A stretch of 37,561 bases of DNA, taken from the NCBI GenBank assembly GCA_017552385.1, contig JAFZQB010000006.1:1-37561 (forward strand), written 5' to 3'. Each line of letters opens with the position of its first letter. Positions within the stretch are counted from its first letter, which is position 1. This document shows, piece after piece, positions 24,006 to 31,702 of this stretch. The translations under genes and the position numbers were made by a program. Under the pieces are notes generated by a model. It was given only the letters and a program-made list of their open reading frames with translations. It did not search any database and was not told the DNA's origin. Source of the DNA: Candidatus Saccharimonadota bacterium. Lineage in GTDB: Bacteria; Patescibacteriota; Saccharimonadia; Saccharimonadales; Saccharimonadaceae.

Positions 24006-24581
24006 CTAGTCGTTAGTAGTCGACGAACATTTGAAGCCTTGCTTCTCGTAGGCGGACTGGAAATCGTTAAGGGTAGAAGGAATTATCTTACTATCTAGCA
24101 GAAAATATGAAGCCGTGTTTGTGGTTAAATCTTCTGGCTCAGCATAGAGGGCGAGAGTATTCTTGTTCTCGTAGATCGTGAACTTGTTATTAAATTCGTC
24201 AAACGATAGCCCGTCTTTTTCTAGGCTTTTGGCGAAATCAGCGCGAAGATATGGTTCCTCCGCATCGAGCAAACCACGGTTTTCGTAACTTAACGCATAC
24301 TCAAAAGATAGCTTAATAAGGCTCCCGGAATCGTCAAATATTCCGACAAAGCGCACATCATTGTTTGTGGTTGACCCTTTATTCAGCTTATCGTATGCGC
24401 GTTTTGAAGCAATACACTCAAGGGATTTGGTTTTGACGCTATCTGGAAAAGAACCCGTCGTCGTGTGCTTGCCGTTCACAAAACTAAGAAGCAGTATGGC
24501 GATTACAATGACAACGATCGCCAATATAGACAATCTAAGGTACGGGTTTTGAAATAATTTGTGGCGTGAGTCGGCTGTCAT
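24006..24581 (-). CDS. hypothetical single-TM protein in surface-protein group
   Basis: A 191-aa protein I do not recognise. It has one membrane helix near the N-terminus (about 17-36, LSILAIVVIVIAILLLSFVNG) and an outside domain of about 150 residues with two widely spaced Cys (KSLECIASKRAYD and FKCSSTTND) that could form a disulfide. The start at 24581 is chosen because AGGAGG lies 3 nt upstream; a longer frame to 24686 runs through the -10 and terminator. A TGa-TACAAT lies upstream of this leader. It lies between the DUF916-like gene and the secreted beta-sandwich protein, so a role in surface assembly is plausible from context. Confidence 0.7.
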   Translation of the reverse strand: MTADSRHKLFQNPYLRLSILAIVVIVIAILLLSFVNGKHTTTGSFPDSVKTKSLECIASKRAYDKLNKGSTTNNDVRFVGIFDDSGSLIKLSFEYALSYENRGLLDAEEPYLRADFAKSLEKDGLSFDEFNNKFTIYENKNTLALYAEPEDLTTNTASYFLLDSKIIPSTLNDFQSAYEKQGFKCSSTTND

Positions 24582-24639
24582 TTTCCTCCTGTTATTTTCA
24601 TGGTTAATTGTATCATGATTTATAAAATTATAGAATAAA

Positions 24640-24666
24640 AAAAGAGACCACTTAGTGGTCTCTTTT
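24640..24666 (-). terminator. strong terminator after the secreted beta-sandwich gene
   Basis: A 12-bp stem AAAAGAGACCAC/GTGGTCTCTTTT with TTA loop. On the minus strand it ends with a U-run of seven. It separates the secreted protein gene from the two genes downstream. Confidence 0.9.
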
Positions 24667-24675
24667 AGGCGCAAA

Positions 24676-25218
24676 TTACGCTGCATCTAGGAAGTGAACT
24701 GTATAGGTAACCGTACCAGTGTAAGTACCAGCTGGAGTAGTGGTTAGGGTAGTACCCTGATAGCCATTAACCGTGAACGTCACTGGGCTAGTAGTGATTG
24801 TAGTTGCGGTGACAAGCTCAGTATCGGTGCCAAGCGTTACGTAGCTACCGCCATTGACGGCAACTTTATAAGCTGGGAGCGTGTCGGAGCCTTTAGTCAA
24901 AGTAGTACCGGTCGCGGAGACGCTATAACGAGCGCCAGCGTTACAGTTGATGGAGACGCTATTAACATTATTCCCTGAGCCAGCCGTAATTGACCATGGG
25001 TCACCTGGCGTGACTTGAGTAGAATAAGTGTTGCTCCATGCTTGATAGCTGTCGCCATCACGTGGCGTAAGCGAGCAGCCCTGTAGAACAGTAACGTTGA
25101 GCGTGTCTGTCCCAGCTACCACGTCTTGAGCATCGGCGAAGGTCGCGAGCGGAGCAAGTGCTACGCCAAGGCCCGCAACAACACCTAAACCGGCCATGAT
25201 TTTTGTTGATTTGCGCAT
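24676..25218 (-). CDS. secreted beta-sandwich surface protein (spore-coat-U/WxL-like)
   Basis: A 180-aa protein with a signal peptide (about 1-30, GVALAPLATFADAQD). The mature part is Thr/Ser/Val-rich and beta-structured. It has VTVLQGCSLTPRDG and VSINCNAGARYSVSATG with two Cys, and ends PAGTYTGTVTYTVHFLDAA. This matches the general form of spore coat U/fimbrial-type and WxL-type surface subunits. It has no sorting signal or C-terminal helix. It has its own strong promoter, a 46-nt leader, a Shine-Dalgarno AAAGGA 7 nt before ATG and a strong terminator. This suggests a monocistronic, abundant structural protein. The DUF916-like protein downstream is a candidate anchor. Confidence 0.75.
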   Translation of the reverse strand: MRKSTKIMAGLGVVAGLGVALAPLATFADAQDVVAGTDTLNVTVLQGCSLTPRDGDSYQAWSNTYSTQVTPGDPWSITAGSGNNVNSVSINCNAGARYSVSATGTTLTKGSDTLPAYKVAVNGGSYVTLGTDTELVTATTITTSPVTFTVNGYQGTTLTTTPAGTYTGTVTYTVHFLDAA

Positions 25219-25270
25219 ATATATTCCTTTTTATATTTATATTATTAATAATATGACCTTTTGTGGTTTG

Positions 25271-25299
25271 ATTATACAACGAGCTTGCGCTTATTGCAA
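25271..25299 (-). promoter_or_regulatory. promoter of secreted beta-sandwich gene
   Basis: On the minus strand TTGCAA (25294-25299) is 17 bp from a perfect TATAAT (25271-25276). The start site is predicted near 25264, giving a leader of about 46 nt, long for this genome. A CTTGC/GCAAG inverted repeat overlaps the spacer. Confidence 0.75.
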
Positions 25300-25433
25300 G
25301 AATAATTTTAAAAATATTATGTTTTTCTTAGTTTTATAGACTAACTCAAGAGAAAGAATATAAAGAATATGTTGTAAAAAATACATGTACTTCTTGCATA
25401 CCTTGTCAGAATAAACGATGAAAAGTAAAAAAT

Positions 25434-25448
25434 AAGGCCTTTGGCCTT
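25434..25448 (-). terminator. Rho-independent terminator after tRNA-Arg(TCG)
   Basis: A 6-bp stem AAGGCC/GGCCTT with 3-nt loop is followed on the minus strand by ATTTTTT. The stretch from here to 25270 holds no gene I can support. Confidence 0.75.
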
Positions 25449-25458
25449 CTCTTTTTGT

Positions 25459-25535
25459 TGGTACCGCCTGAGGGATTCGAACCCACGACCCCTTGTTCCG
25501 AAGACAAGTGCTCTAATCCACTGAGCTAAGGCGGC
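25459..25535 (-). tRNA. tRNA-Arg(TCG)
   Basis: The acceptor GCCGCCT pairs with AGGCGGT, with G1-U72 as a wobble. A73 is present and CCA is encoded. The anticodon stem CTTGT/ACAAG encloses CTTCGGA, giving anticodon TCG (CGA and perhaps CGG codons). It lies 30 nt after tRNA-Pro(TGG) and probably shares its transcript. Confidence 0.93.
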
Positions 25536-25565
25536 TTGTCTCTCTAGGCGTTTAAAATAACGAAA

Positions 25566-25641
25566 TGGTCGGGGCTAGCAGACTCGAACTGCTGGCCTCG
25601 CGCTCCCAAAGCGCGCGCGCTACCAACTGCGCCAAGCCCCG
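25566..25641 (-). tRNA. tRNA-Pro(TGG)
   Basis: The acceptor CGGGGCT pairs with AGCCCCG, with A73 and encoded CCA. The anticodon stem CGCGC/GCGCG encloses TTTGGGA, giving anticodon TGG. The acceptor stem is identical to tRNA-Pro(GGG) at 173-247. Confidence 0.95.
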
Positions 25642-25656
25642 ATTCACGTCTAGTAG

Positions 25657-25685
25657 ATTATACCACACTTTGCCTTATACGCCAA
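25657..25685 (-). promoter_or_regulatory. promoter of tRNA-Pro(TGG)/tRNA-Arg(TCG)
   Basis: On the minus strand TTGGCG (25680-25685), a 17-bp spacer and a perfect TATAAT (25657-25662), which ends 15 nt before the tRNA 5' end. Confidence 0.75.
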
Positions 25686-25701
25686 CTATGAGTTCGAAGC
25701 A

Positions 25702-25729
25702 TAAAAAAACAGTCCTTAACTGGCTGTTT
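25702..25729 (-). terminator. terminator after tRNA-Pro(CGG)
   Basis: The inverted repeat AACAG(T)CC / GGCTGTT has one bulged base and is followed on the minus strand by TTTTTTAT. It separates tRNA-Pro(CGG) from the next tRNA promoter. Confidence 0.6.
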
Positions 25730-25739
25730 AGTGCTTGGC

Positions 25740-25815
25740 TGGTCAGGGTGATCGGACTTGAACCGACGACCTCAGCGTCCCGAACGCTGCGCGCTACCAA
25801 CTGCGCCACACCCTG
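25740..25815 (-). tRNA. tRNA-Pro(CGG)
   Basis: The acceptor CAGGGTG pairs with CACCCTG, with A73 and encoded CCA. The anticodon stem CAGCG/CGCTG encloses TTCGGGA, giving anticodon CGG. It is the third proline isoacceptor in the window. Confidence 0.95.
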
Positions 25816-25826
25816 AACTTCTCTTG

Positions 25827-25855
25827 ATTTTAACATGTTTCGCTTGAAATGTCGA
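25827..25855 (-). promoter_or_regulatory. promoter of tRNA-Pro(CGG)
   Basis: On the minus strand TCGACA (25850-25855, 5 of 6 to consensus), a 17-bp spacer and TGt-TAAAAT (25827-25832), which ends 11 nt before the tRNA. It is arranged back to back with the promoter at 25875-25880 on the plus strand. Confidence 0.78.
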
Positions 25856-25886
25856 CAAGACCCCAAGAACTTGCTAAAATGAAGCT

Positions 25887-26438
25887 ATGAAAAAGTTCTT
25901 ACCTTTTATTCTATCTATTGCAATTGTTTTACTGGCTCTTCCCTATCTTTCAACAGGGACATCTGCGTTCATGGCAAAGTGGGCGTATGATTGGGGCCTA
26001 CCAGTGCCAGTAGTAAAGCTCATCCTCATATTGATAGCCGCATTAATACTATTAGGAGTATTCAAACTGATCAAGAAGGCGGTGGCAGTATTAGCAATTG
26101 CGGTCTTAGTAATGGTGGGGCTAAATGCTCTCGGCCTCTATAGCATGCGAACAGATCCAAAGGATATCGTCGCTCAGGTTTCTAAAGTGGCGTCGGAAAA
26201 CAGTGAGACGATCGTGACCTCGACAAAAGATTTGTTCTATCAGGCTTCAGTGTATGTGACGGAGGTAAACCCCGTACAAACAATGATGGATTTCGCTTCA
26301 GGTGAAGATTCTTATTGGTATATGGCTAAAAAAGATGAAGAAGTGGATTTCTCCCAGGAAGTATTCCAAGGTTATGAAGTAGTAGAAGAGAAAGAAGTGG
26401 GCGAATTTAAGGCTTACCATTTGGCGCGAGAAAAATAA
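25887..26438 (+). CDS. small membrane protein, first gene of the membrane Clp-like cluster
   Basis: A 183-aa protein with three membrane helices (about 4-26, 40-60 and 64-85). The C-terminal part is about 95 residues, mixed-charge and mainly helical (RTDPKDIVAQVSKVASENSETIVTSTKDL). It has no recognised domain. TAAAAT (25875-25880) ends 6 nt before the ATG, a leaderless start. It lies on the same strand 20 nt upstream of another small membrane protein, which overlaps the AAA+ gene; the three look like a functional unit, though the second gene has its own -10. Function unknown. Confidence 0.72.
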   Translation: MKKFLPFILSIAIVLLALPYLSTGTSAFMAKWAYDWGLPVPVVKLILILIAALILLGVFKLIKKAVAVLAIAVLVMVGLNALGLYSMRTDPKDIVAQVSKVASENSETIVTSTKDLFYQASVYVTEVNPVQTMMDFASGEDSYWYMAKKDEEVDFSQEVFQGYEVVEEKEVGEFKAYHLAREK

Positions 26439-26458
26439 TTATATGATATAATAAGCTT

Positions 26459-26836
26459 ATGCTAATCGTAAGCTTTTTTACGTGGTGGTATGGGAGAGGA
26501 TTCAAAGGTTATCTAGCTGGTTTTGTTGACCATCTGAGGGATCTGACAGATTTTTTCTCTATTCGATTACTGATAAGGAATCTATTTGCTCCGTTTAGAC
26601 AAATTGCAGCAGAAAAGGGAGCAAACTTGCCACTCAATGCTAGAATCCGCGAGATGTTCGATCTTTTGATATCTCGGCTGGTCGGCGCGACGGTGCGATG
26701 TATGATTTTAATTGTAGGATTAGTATTGTTGACGCTTAGAACAATCTTAGGATTGATTGTCGGAATACTCTGGCCTCTAATGCCACTACTGGTGATTTAT
26801 TCAGTAATGCTGTTTATAAGGGGGGTGGTATTCTAA
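26459..26836 (+). CDS. small membrane protein coupled to the Clp-like AAA+ gene
   Basis: A 125-aa protein. It has an amphipathic N-terminus with several aromatic residues (MLIVSFFTWWYGRGFKGYLAGF), a cytoplasmic-looking loop (IRNLFAPFRQIAAEKGANLPLNARIREMF) and two membrane helices (about 74-96 and 98-122). TATAAT (26447-26452) ends 6 nt before the ATG. Its stop shares a base with the ATG of the AAA+ gene (TAATG), so the two are translationally coupled. It probably contacts the membrane part of the AAA+ protein. No family is recognised. Confidence 0.73.
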   Translation: MLIVSFFTWWYGRGFKGYLAGFVDHLRDLTDFFSIRLLIRNLFAPFRQIAAEKGANLPLNARIREMFDLLISRLVGATVRCMILIVGLVLLTLRTILGLIVGILWPLMPLLVIYSVMLFIRGVVF

Positions 26837-29220
26837 TGGACGAATATAAATATTACAGCTTAAGGGCAAGAAAAGCGCGCTTGGGCAAAATACTAAAAGC
26901 CCCGGTGGTGCATATATTGCTAATTCTGTTTGTGATACTTGGCATAGGTGGATTCGCATATTTGGTATTTTTTGCCAAAAACCCGGTAGGGTGGCTCGGT
27001 ATTACGCTCTCGATAATATCTACCGTATTGTTGTTATGGGAGAAGAATGAGTTGCACCGCGTGCCAATTGGTAAGACCGAAAACATAAATGACATTTTGT
27101 CGGCGAATGTAATATGCGCTCTTGGGAGAAACCCAACGCCAATGCAGTTTATAACTAACTATTATAAAACGCGGAGTGGGAGATTCCTTTCGGCTAGATT
27201 TGGTATCACCAAAGATTTTCTCGAATCGATTGCGGCTCAAATTCCGGAAGACATGACGCCGATTTATATTAAAGCGCGCGAGATACGCAAAGAGATAAAC
27301 GCGGAAGTAATTGGTGGCGGTATTATGGCGACAGCAATAGTTGCGCAACATCCAGAATATGAGCGCTTGCTTAACGAGAGACGATTAGACCTGAATGATC
27401 TGATCGATGGTGTAAACTGGTACAACCACCTCTTCGGCATGGTACATACGATTAAGAAGAGGCGTAGGGATGGTGGGATAGCGAGAGACTTTTCGTTTGG
27501 TTATACACCGACGCTATCAAAATACAGCACCAACATTTCTTTAGCTAGAAGTTATCAAATGCGAACACAAATACATCTTGCTAGCCATCGTGAAATCGTG
27601 CAGAAAATGGTTGAGGCGTTCTCGAAGGGTGGACGGCAAAATATCGCTTTGGTTGGGCCAGAGGGGGCTGGCAGGATGACAATTGTCAATGCTTTCGCAG
27701 AGACCTTGATGGATGCAGACGCAAAGATTCCAAGTGGACTAAAGTATCGCCAAGTGGTAGCTCTTGATGCAAGCGCATTAATTGCTTCGGCCGGAGAGCG
27801 TGGTGAATTGGAGGCTTTGGTACAACTGGTGATGAAGGAGGCCTTCCTTGCGAAGAATATAATTATTTGTCTTAACAATGCGCAGTTGTTCTTTGAGGAA
27901 GCAGTGGGGTCTGTAAATATCGCAAACGTATTGATGCCCTTTATAGATGAAGGAAGGCTCAGGATCATACTCACGATGGACGAGCAGAAGTACCTAGAAA
28001 TCGCCGCAAAGAATAGCACTCTTGCTAACAAACTAAACAAGGTCATGGTGGAGCCGGCCGACGAAGAGCAAACGATGCGCATCATGCAAGATGAGATTTT
28101 GAGTCTAGAGGCTAAGTATAATGTTCTATATGAATACTTGGCACTCAAGGAAGCATATCGGTTAAGCAAACGGTACTTGCATGATATCGAGATGCCCGGA
28201 AAGGCATTAAGCCTGCTTGAGAGTGCAGCTAATTATGCAAATGGCGAGATAGTGACGGCGGAGTCTGTGAGAGTGGCGATAGAGAAAACGAAAGGGGTAA
28301 AGCTATCGAGCGCTAATGACAAAGATGATCGCGAGAGATTGCTCAATCTAGAGGAATTAATCCGTAAGCGCATGGTCGGACAAGACTACGCGGTGAGGAC
28401 TGTTTCCGATGCAATGCGCAGGGCGGCGGCCGGCGTTAGAAGCCAGAAAAAGCCAATTGGCACTTTCTTGTTCCTAGGACCAACTGGCGTAGGCAAGACG
28501 GAGCTTTCTAAGTCGCTTGCGGAAGTGTACTTTCATGGTGAGGATAATCTTATTCGTCTTGATATGAACGAATTCGTAACGGAAAGTGATGTAAACAGAT
28601 TAATTGAAGAGGGTAAAGACAACGCAGAAAGTTTAACAGCACAGGTGATGACGCATCCGTTCTCAGTGGTACTACTTGATGAGATTGAAAAAGCGCACCC
28701 TGCGGTGCTGACAACTCTGCTACAGCTACTTGATGAGGGTGTGATGCGCGATGCGAAGAACCGTGAGATTAGCTTTAGAGATGCAATTGTAATTGCGACA
28801 AGCAACGCTGGGGCGGACAGGATTCGCCAATATGTAGAAGAGGGTAAAGATCTAGCTCAGGCGAAGGAGGAAATAATCAATGAATTGATTGATCGGGGTG
28901 AGTTCAAGCCAGAGTTCATAAACCGTTTTGATGAAATATGTGTGTTCACACCGCTTACTAAACAAGACTTGGTCAAGATTGTTGAGCTGAACATGAAGTC
29001 TATCAATAAGACCCTTGAGCCGCAGAAGATTAAAGTCGCGCTCGGCGAGGGCGCTGCGGAAGAATTGGCTGAACAGGGCTATGATCCGAAGATGGGCGCA
29101 AGACCTTTGAAGCGCACGATGCAGAAGACCGTAGAAAATATTGTTGCTATGAAAGTACTCGAAGGGCAAGCCGAGAGTGGCGCAGAGATTCTAATTACGC
29201 GCGATATGTTAGTAAGATAG
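26836..29220 (+). CDS. membrane-anchored Clp/Hsp100-like AAA+ protein with degenerate first ATPase site
   Basis: A 794-aa double AAA+ protein. It has two membrane helices at about 22-46 and 49-68, then a helical region (about 85-200) that vaguely resembles Clp N repeats. In D1 the Walker A reads GPEGAGRM (274-281, Lys replaced by Arg) and the Walker B region reads NIIICLNN with no acidic residues. The pore-loop site reads AGERGELE, without the usual Tyr. In D2 the Walker A GPTGVGKT (548-555), Walker B VVLLDEIE (611-618), sensor-1 Asn657, Arg finger Arg697 and sensor-2 GARPLKR are intact. The GYVG pore-loop motif is missing: VNRLIEEGKDNAESLT stands in its place. It therefore should hydrolyse ATP at D2 only and may not thread substrates like ClpB/ClpC. 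It is coupled to two small membrane proteins upstream. Confidence 0.88.
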   Translation: MDEYKYYSLRARKARLGKILKAPVVHILLILFVILGIGGFAYLVFFAKNPVGWLGITLSIISTVLLLWEKNELHRVPIGKTENINDILSANVICALGRNPTPMQFITNYYKTRSGRFLSARFGITKDFLESIAAQIPEDMTPIYIKAREIRKEINAEVIGGGIMATAIVAQHPEYERLLNERRLDLNDLIDGVNWYNHLFGMVHTIKKRRRDGGIARDFSFGYTPTLSKYSTNISLARSYQMRTQIHLASHREIVQKMVEAFSKGGRQNIALVGPEGAGRMTIVNAFAETLMDADAKIPSGLKYRQVVALDASALIASAGERGELEALVQLVMKEAFLAKNIIICLNNAQLFFEEAVGSVNIANVLMPFIDEGRLRIILTMDEQKYLEIAAKNSTLANKLNKVMVEPADEEQTMRIMQDEILSLEAKYNVLYEYLALKEAYRLSKRYLHDIEMPGKALSLLESAANYANGEIVTAESVRVAIEKTKGVKLSSANDKDDRERLLNLEELIRKRMVGQDYAVRTVSDAMRRAAAGVRSQKKPIGTFLFLGPTGVGKTELSKSLAEVYFHGEDNLIRLDMNEFVTESDVNRLIEEGKDNAESLTAQVMTHPFSVVLLDEIEKAHPAVLTTLLQLLDEGVMRDAKNREISFRDAIVIATSNAGADRIRQYVEEGKDLAQAKEEIINELIDRGEFKPEFINRFDEICVFTPLTKQDLVKIVELNMKSINKTLEPQKIKVALGEGAAEELAEQGYDPKMGARPLKRTMQKTVENIVAMKVLEGQAESGAEILITRDMLVR

Positions 29221-29796
29221 TTATTTGTTTAAGATTGCAAGAGTGTGTTTTTGAGCTAAGTGAAACTCTGGATGAACGCGAAGGAATTCGTCTACGGCCC
29301 TTGATGAGCCTGGAAGCTCAGGATTGTTGTAATCATGAACAATAATAATTCCCTGTTTGTCTAGTTTTGGAGTGACAAGGTGGAGTGAAGTTTTGATAGA
29401 GGCGTAAAGATCTCCATCCAAGAAGGCAAAAGAAATCAATCCCGGTAAATCATTCTCTGAGTTAAGGTCTTCAAAGAAAGCTTTTTTGATAATAGGGACC
29501 CTGAGTCCAGCACGCTTAAATTTCTCGATTACTTCGCGTTTAGACACAAATAACTCGCCTGCTTTAAACTGGATACCAGCAGCAGAGTAATCCTCTTTTG
29601 TCTTTTCTGGAAGACCAGCAAAAGAATCGTAAAGCCAAAGCTTCTTGTCGGAGTTGTGCGATTTCAGAAGTTTTGCGAGAAGAAGCGAGGTTTCGCCTTT
29701 ATAACAGCCGAGCTCAACAAAATCTCCGCTAGTCGAAATCGATTGTTCGGCAAGGCGGAGAATTTCTGTAGTTTCTTGGCTAGAGACTTGTTCCAT
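29221..29796 (-). CDS. TylF/MycF-family methyltransferase
   Basis: A 191-aa class I SAM-dependent methyltransferase. FVELGCYKGETSLLLAKLL (about 26-44) is motif I. DSFAGLPE (about 57-64), FAFLDGDLYASIKTSLHLV (from about 123) and IIIVHDYNNPELPGSSRAV are typical of the macrocin O-methyltransferase group. The metal-binding Asp residues of that group appear present (LDGD, HDY). It starts within the stop of ackA (TAATG), so it is translated from the ackA transcript. The substrate is probably a sugar on a surface glycan or a small molecule; not readable. Confidence 0.83.
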   Translation of the reverse strand: MEQVSSQETTEILRLAEQSISTSGDFVELGCYKGETSLLLAKLLKSHNSDKKLWLYDSFAGLPEKTKEDYSAAGIQFKAGELFVSKREVIEKFKRAGLRVPIIKKAFFEDLNSENDLPGLISFAFLDGDLYASIKTSLHLVTPKLDKQGIIIVHDYNNPELPGSSRAVDEFLRVHPEFHLAQKHTLAILNK

Positions 29797-31058
29797 TATT
29801 TATTTTTGCAATCGCAATTTTCGCAATCGCATTCGGACTTATTGTGGCCGCAGCCGCATTCGCATTTGTCACCGTCGAGAACAACTTTAGCACGGCGAAT
29901 CATTTCTTCAAACTCATCGGTACGAATAACATAAATTGGCTTAGAATTATCCGCGGCAATATTCTCATGACGATTTGGAAGATCGCCCTCGTTTTTAGCG
30001 TTGTCAAGTTCGAAGCCGAGATAGCCTAACTTCTGAGAAACACAACGGCGAATCTCATCAGAACGTTCGCCGATAGTAGCTGTAAAGACGATGGCGTCGA
30101 CGCCTCCTAGGGATGCAGCCATACGTCCGATTTCAGATTGGATGCGGTAGACGAACATGGCGTGTGCGAAGGTTGCGCGATCGTCGCCCTCATCACGCAA
30201 GCGAATGATCTCGCGCATATCATCGGTCTGGCCAGAGACGCCAAGAAGGCCACATTTTTTATTAAGGTATTGTTCGAGATCTTCATCATCCGTAAATTTC
30301 ATCGCGCGCTTAATAGCGAGAGCAGCAGCTGGATCGATGGAGCCAGAACGAGTAGACATCATGAGCCCTTCAAGCGGAGTATAGCCCATGGTGGTATCTA
30401 GAGATTGACCTTTGAACACGGCGGTAATTGAGGAGCCAGAACCGAGATGACAAACAATAAGTTTCTCAGGAAGAATATCTTCTTTGGTCATATAGTTTAC
30501 GATAGAGCCAACGGAGAGACCATGAGCACCGTAACGCTTAATCTCGTATTTGTCGGCAAGGTCTTTATCGATGGCATAATACTCGGTAAGATCTGGGCGA
30601 GCAGCATGGAAAGAGGAATCGGAAATAGCAATAACCGGGGTGCCCTTAAACTCTTTCACGAAAGCTTCGATCTCATTGGCGACGACAGGAACATGGAGTG
30701 GCGTGCGCTTCTTGGCAATTTCAAGATACTTCAAGCACTCTTTGTCGACGAGGTGATCTTCGGTGAAATACTCGCCAGTCGCAACAATACGGGCGAGAAT
30801 GGCGTCAATTTTGGAAACACCGCCAAGGTAACCTTCGTCAGTAAGAATTTCATTGAGCGCACCGACTGTAGAACTCAGATCTTTGTAGGTTTTGCCGAGT
30901 TTCTTCTTGCTGCCGTCAGCCTTCTTGAGAGTACAAACGACTTTGCGACCTTCGAATTCAAAATGAAGAGAGCAAAGCAGTTCATCCTCTCGGTAGAGGG
31001 CATACTTACGGGAACTAGAACCCGGGTTAGTAATCAAAATGAGACGTGGATTTTTCAT
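29796..31058 (-). CDS. ackA: acetate kinase with Cys-rich C-terminal tail
   Basis: A 420-aa acetate kinase: acetyl phosphate + ADP to acetate + ATP. It has the N-terminal ITNPGSSSRKYALY, the VIAISDSSFHAARP segment, CHLGSGSSITAV, DTTMGYTPLEGLMMSTRSGSIDP, and FTATIGERSDEIRR. TDEFEEMI carries the late conserved Glu region. After the normal end there is an added tail (399-420) with seven Cys at 399, 401, 403, 410, 412, 415 and 417 and one His, spaced as CxC and CxxC. This is metallothionein-like and not usual for AckA. The Shine-Dalgarno AAGGAG is 4 nt before the ATG, and TATAAT lies at 31080-31085 (minus). No pta gene is adjacent. The TylF-like gene is coupled downstream. Confidence 0.93.
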   Translation of the reverse strand: MKNPRLILITNPGSSSRKYALYREDELLCSLHFEFEGRKVVCTLKKADGSKKKLGKTYKDLSSTVGALNEILTDEGYLGGVSKIDAILARIVATGEYFTEDHLVDKECLKYLEIAKKRTPLHVPVVANEIEAFVKEFKGTPVIAISDSSFHAARPDLTEYYAIDKDLADKYEIKRYGAHGLSVGSIVNYMTKEDILPEKLIVCHLGSGSSITAVFKGQSLDTTMGYTPLEGLMMSTRSGSIDPAAALAIKRAMKFTDDEDLEQYLNKKCGLLGVSGQTDDMREIIRLRDEGDDRATFAHAMFVYRIQSEIGRMAASLGGVDAIVFTATIGERSDEIRRCVSQKLGYLGFELDNAKNEGDLPNRHENIAADNSKPIYVIRTDEFEEMIRRAKVVLDGDKCECGCGHNKSECDCENCDCKNK

Positions 31059-31087
31059 ATAGCTCCTTTAGTTATATATATTATATA

Positions 31088-31702
31088 CTATTTTTCTTTA
31101 CGCGTCGAGGATTTCTCGTGTTTTATAGTTTTGGCTTCTTTGATAATGATAGCTTCTTCGATTTTCTTATACTCACCCTTCTTGTTAGATTTTTTGACTG
31201 CGGATTCAATTGTGGCAACTCCAGTCAAATAAACGATTGCATAAATGATAAGAGCAATGCCAATCAACCGGGCAATTTCATTAGGAACAATGAATCGGCC
31301 GGTGATGCAGAGGATACCGACAATGATGCCGATGATGGGCCAGATGAGAGACTTTGTGCGATGAAGCTTGGAAATTCCAAGTAGCTGAACAGAGCAAGTC
31401 ATGATGATATAAATACCGATTGCAAACGAAATAACTTCTTTAATAAAATCAGCGTGTGAGACAAGCGTAATACCAACAGTAGCAGAGATAATGATGTAGA
31501 AAAGTGGGAGGGCGGTACGTTCCACTGGATTGGCCTTAGCATATTTAATAGTCTTGATAAATGCATAGATGAGGGCGAGGATACCAAAAAGAGTAGCAAG
31601 CCAGTCCGTAATTTTGTCTGCCCAAATAATAAAACTGATGCCGATAAAGAGTAGCGCAATAGACGTGATCACCTTCTCGGATTTTGGAGATATCTTTTCC
31701 AT
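31088..31702 (-). CDS. DUF308 (HdeD-like) membrane protein
   Basis: A 204-aa protein with about six membrane helices, then a charged Lys/Glu tail (about 165-204). WADKITDWLATLFGILALIYAFIKTIKYAK, VSFAIGIYIIMTCSVQLLGI and IIGIIVGILCITGRFIVPN form the three two-helix repeats typical of DUF308/HdeD. TGt-TACAAT (hexamer 31709-31714, minus) ends 6 nt before the ATG, a leaderless start. It lies upstream of ackA on the same strand (29 nt between), but ackA has its own promoter. Function unclear. Confidence 0.82.
   Translation of the reverse strand: MEKISPKSEKVITSIALLFIGISFIIWADKITDWLATLFGILALIYAFIKTIKYAKANPVERTALPLFYIIISATVGITLVSHADFIKEVISFAIGIYIIMTCSVQLLGISKLHRTKSLIWPIIGIIVGILCITGRFIVPNEIARLIGIALIIYAIVYLTGVATIESAVKKSNKKGEYKKIEEAIIIKEAKTIKHEKSSTRKEK

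Noticed and set aside
3364-25387. Shared motif TGTTGTAAAAA near 3364 and near 25370
   Set aside because: Only 11 bases match in AT-rich DNA and the contexts differ, so chance is the simpler explanation.
27555-28169. 204-aa open frame on the minus strand inside the AAA+ gene
   Set aside because: Shadow of the real gene: Ser/Ile-rich low-quality composition, no promoter or ribosome site, and the plus frame carries clear AAA+ motifs.
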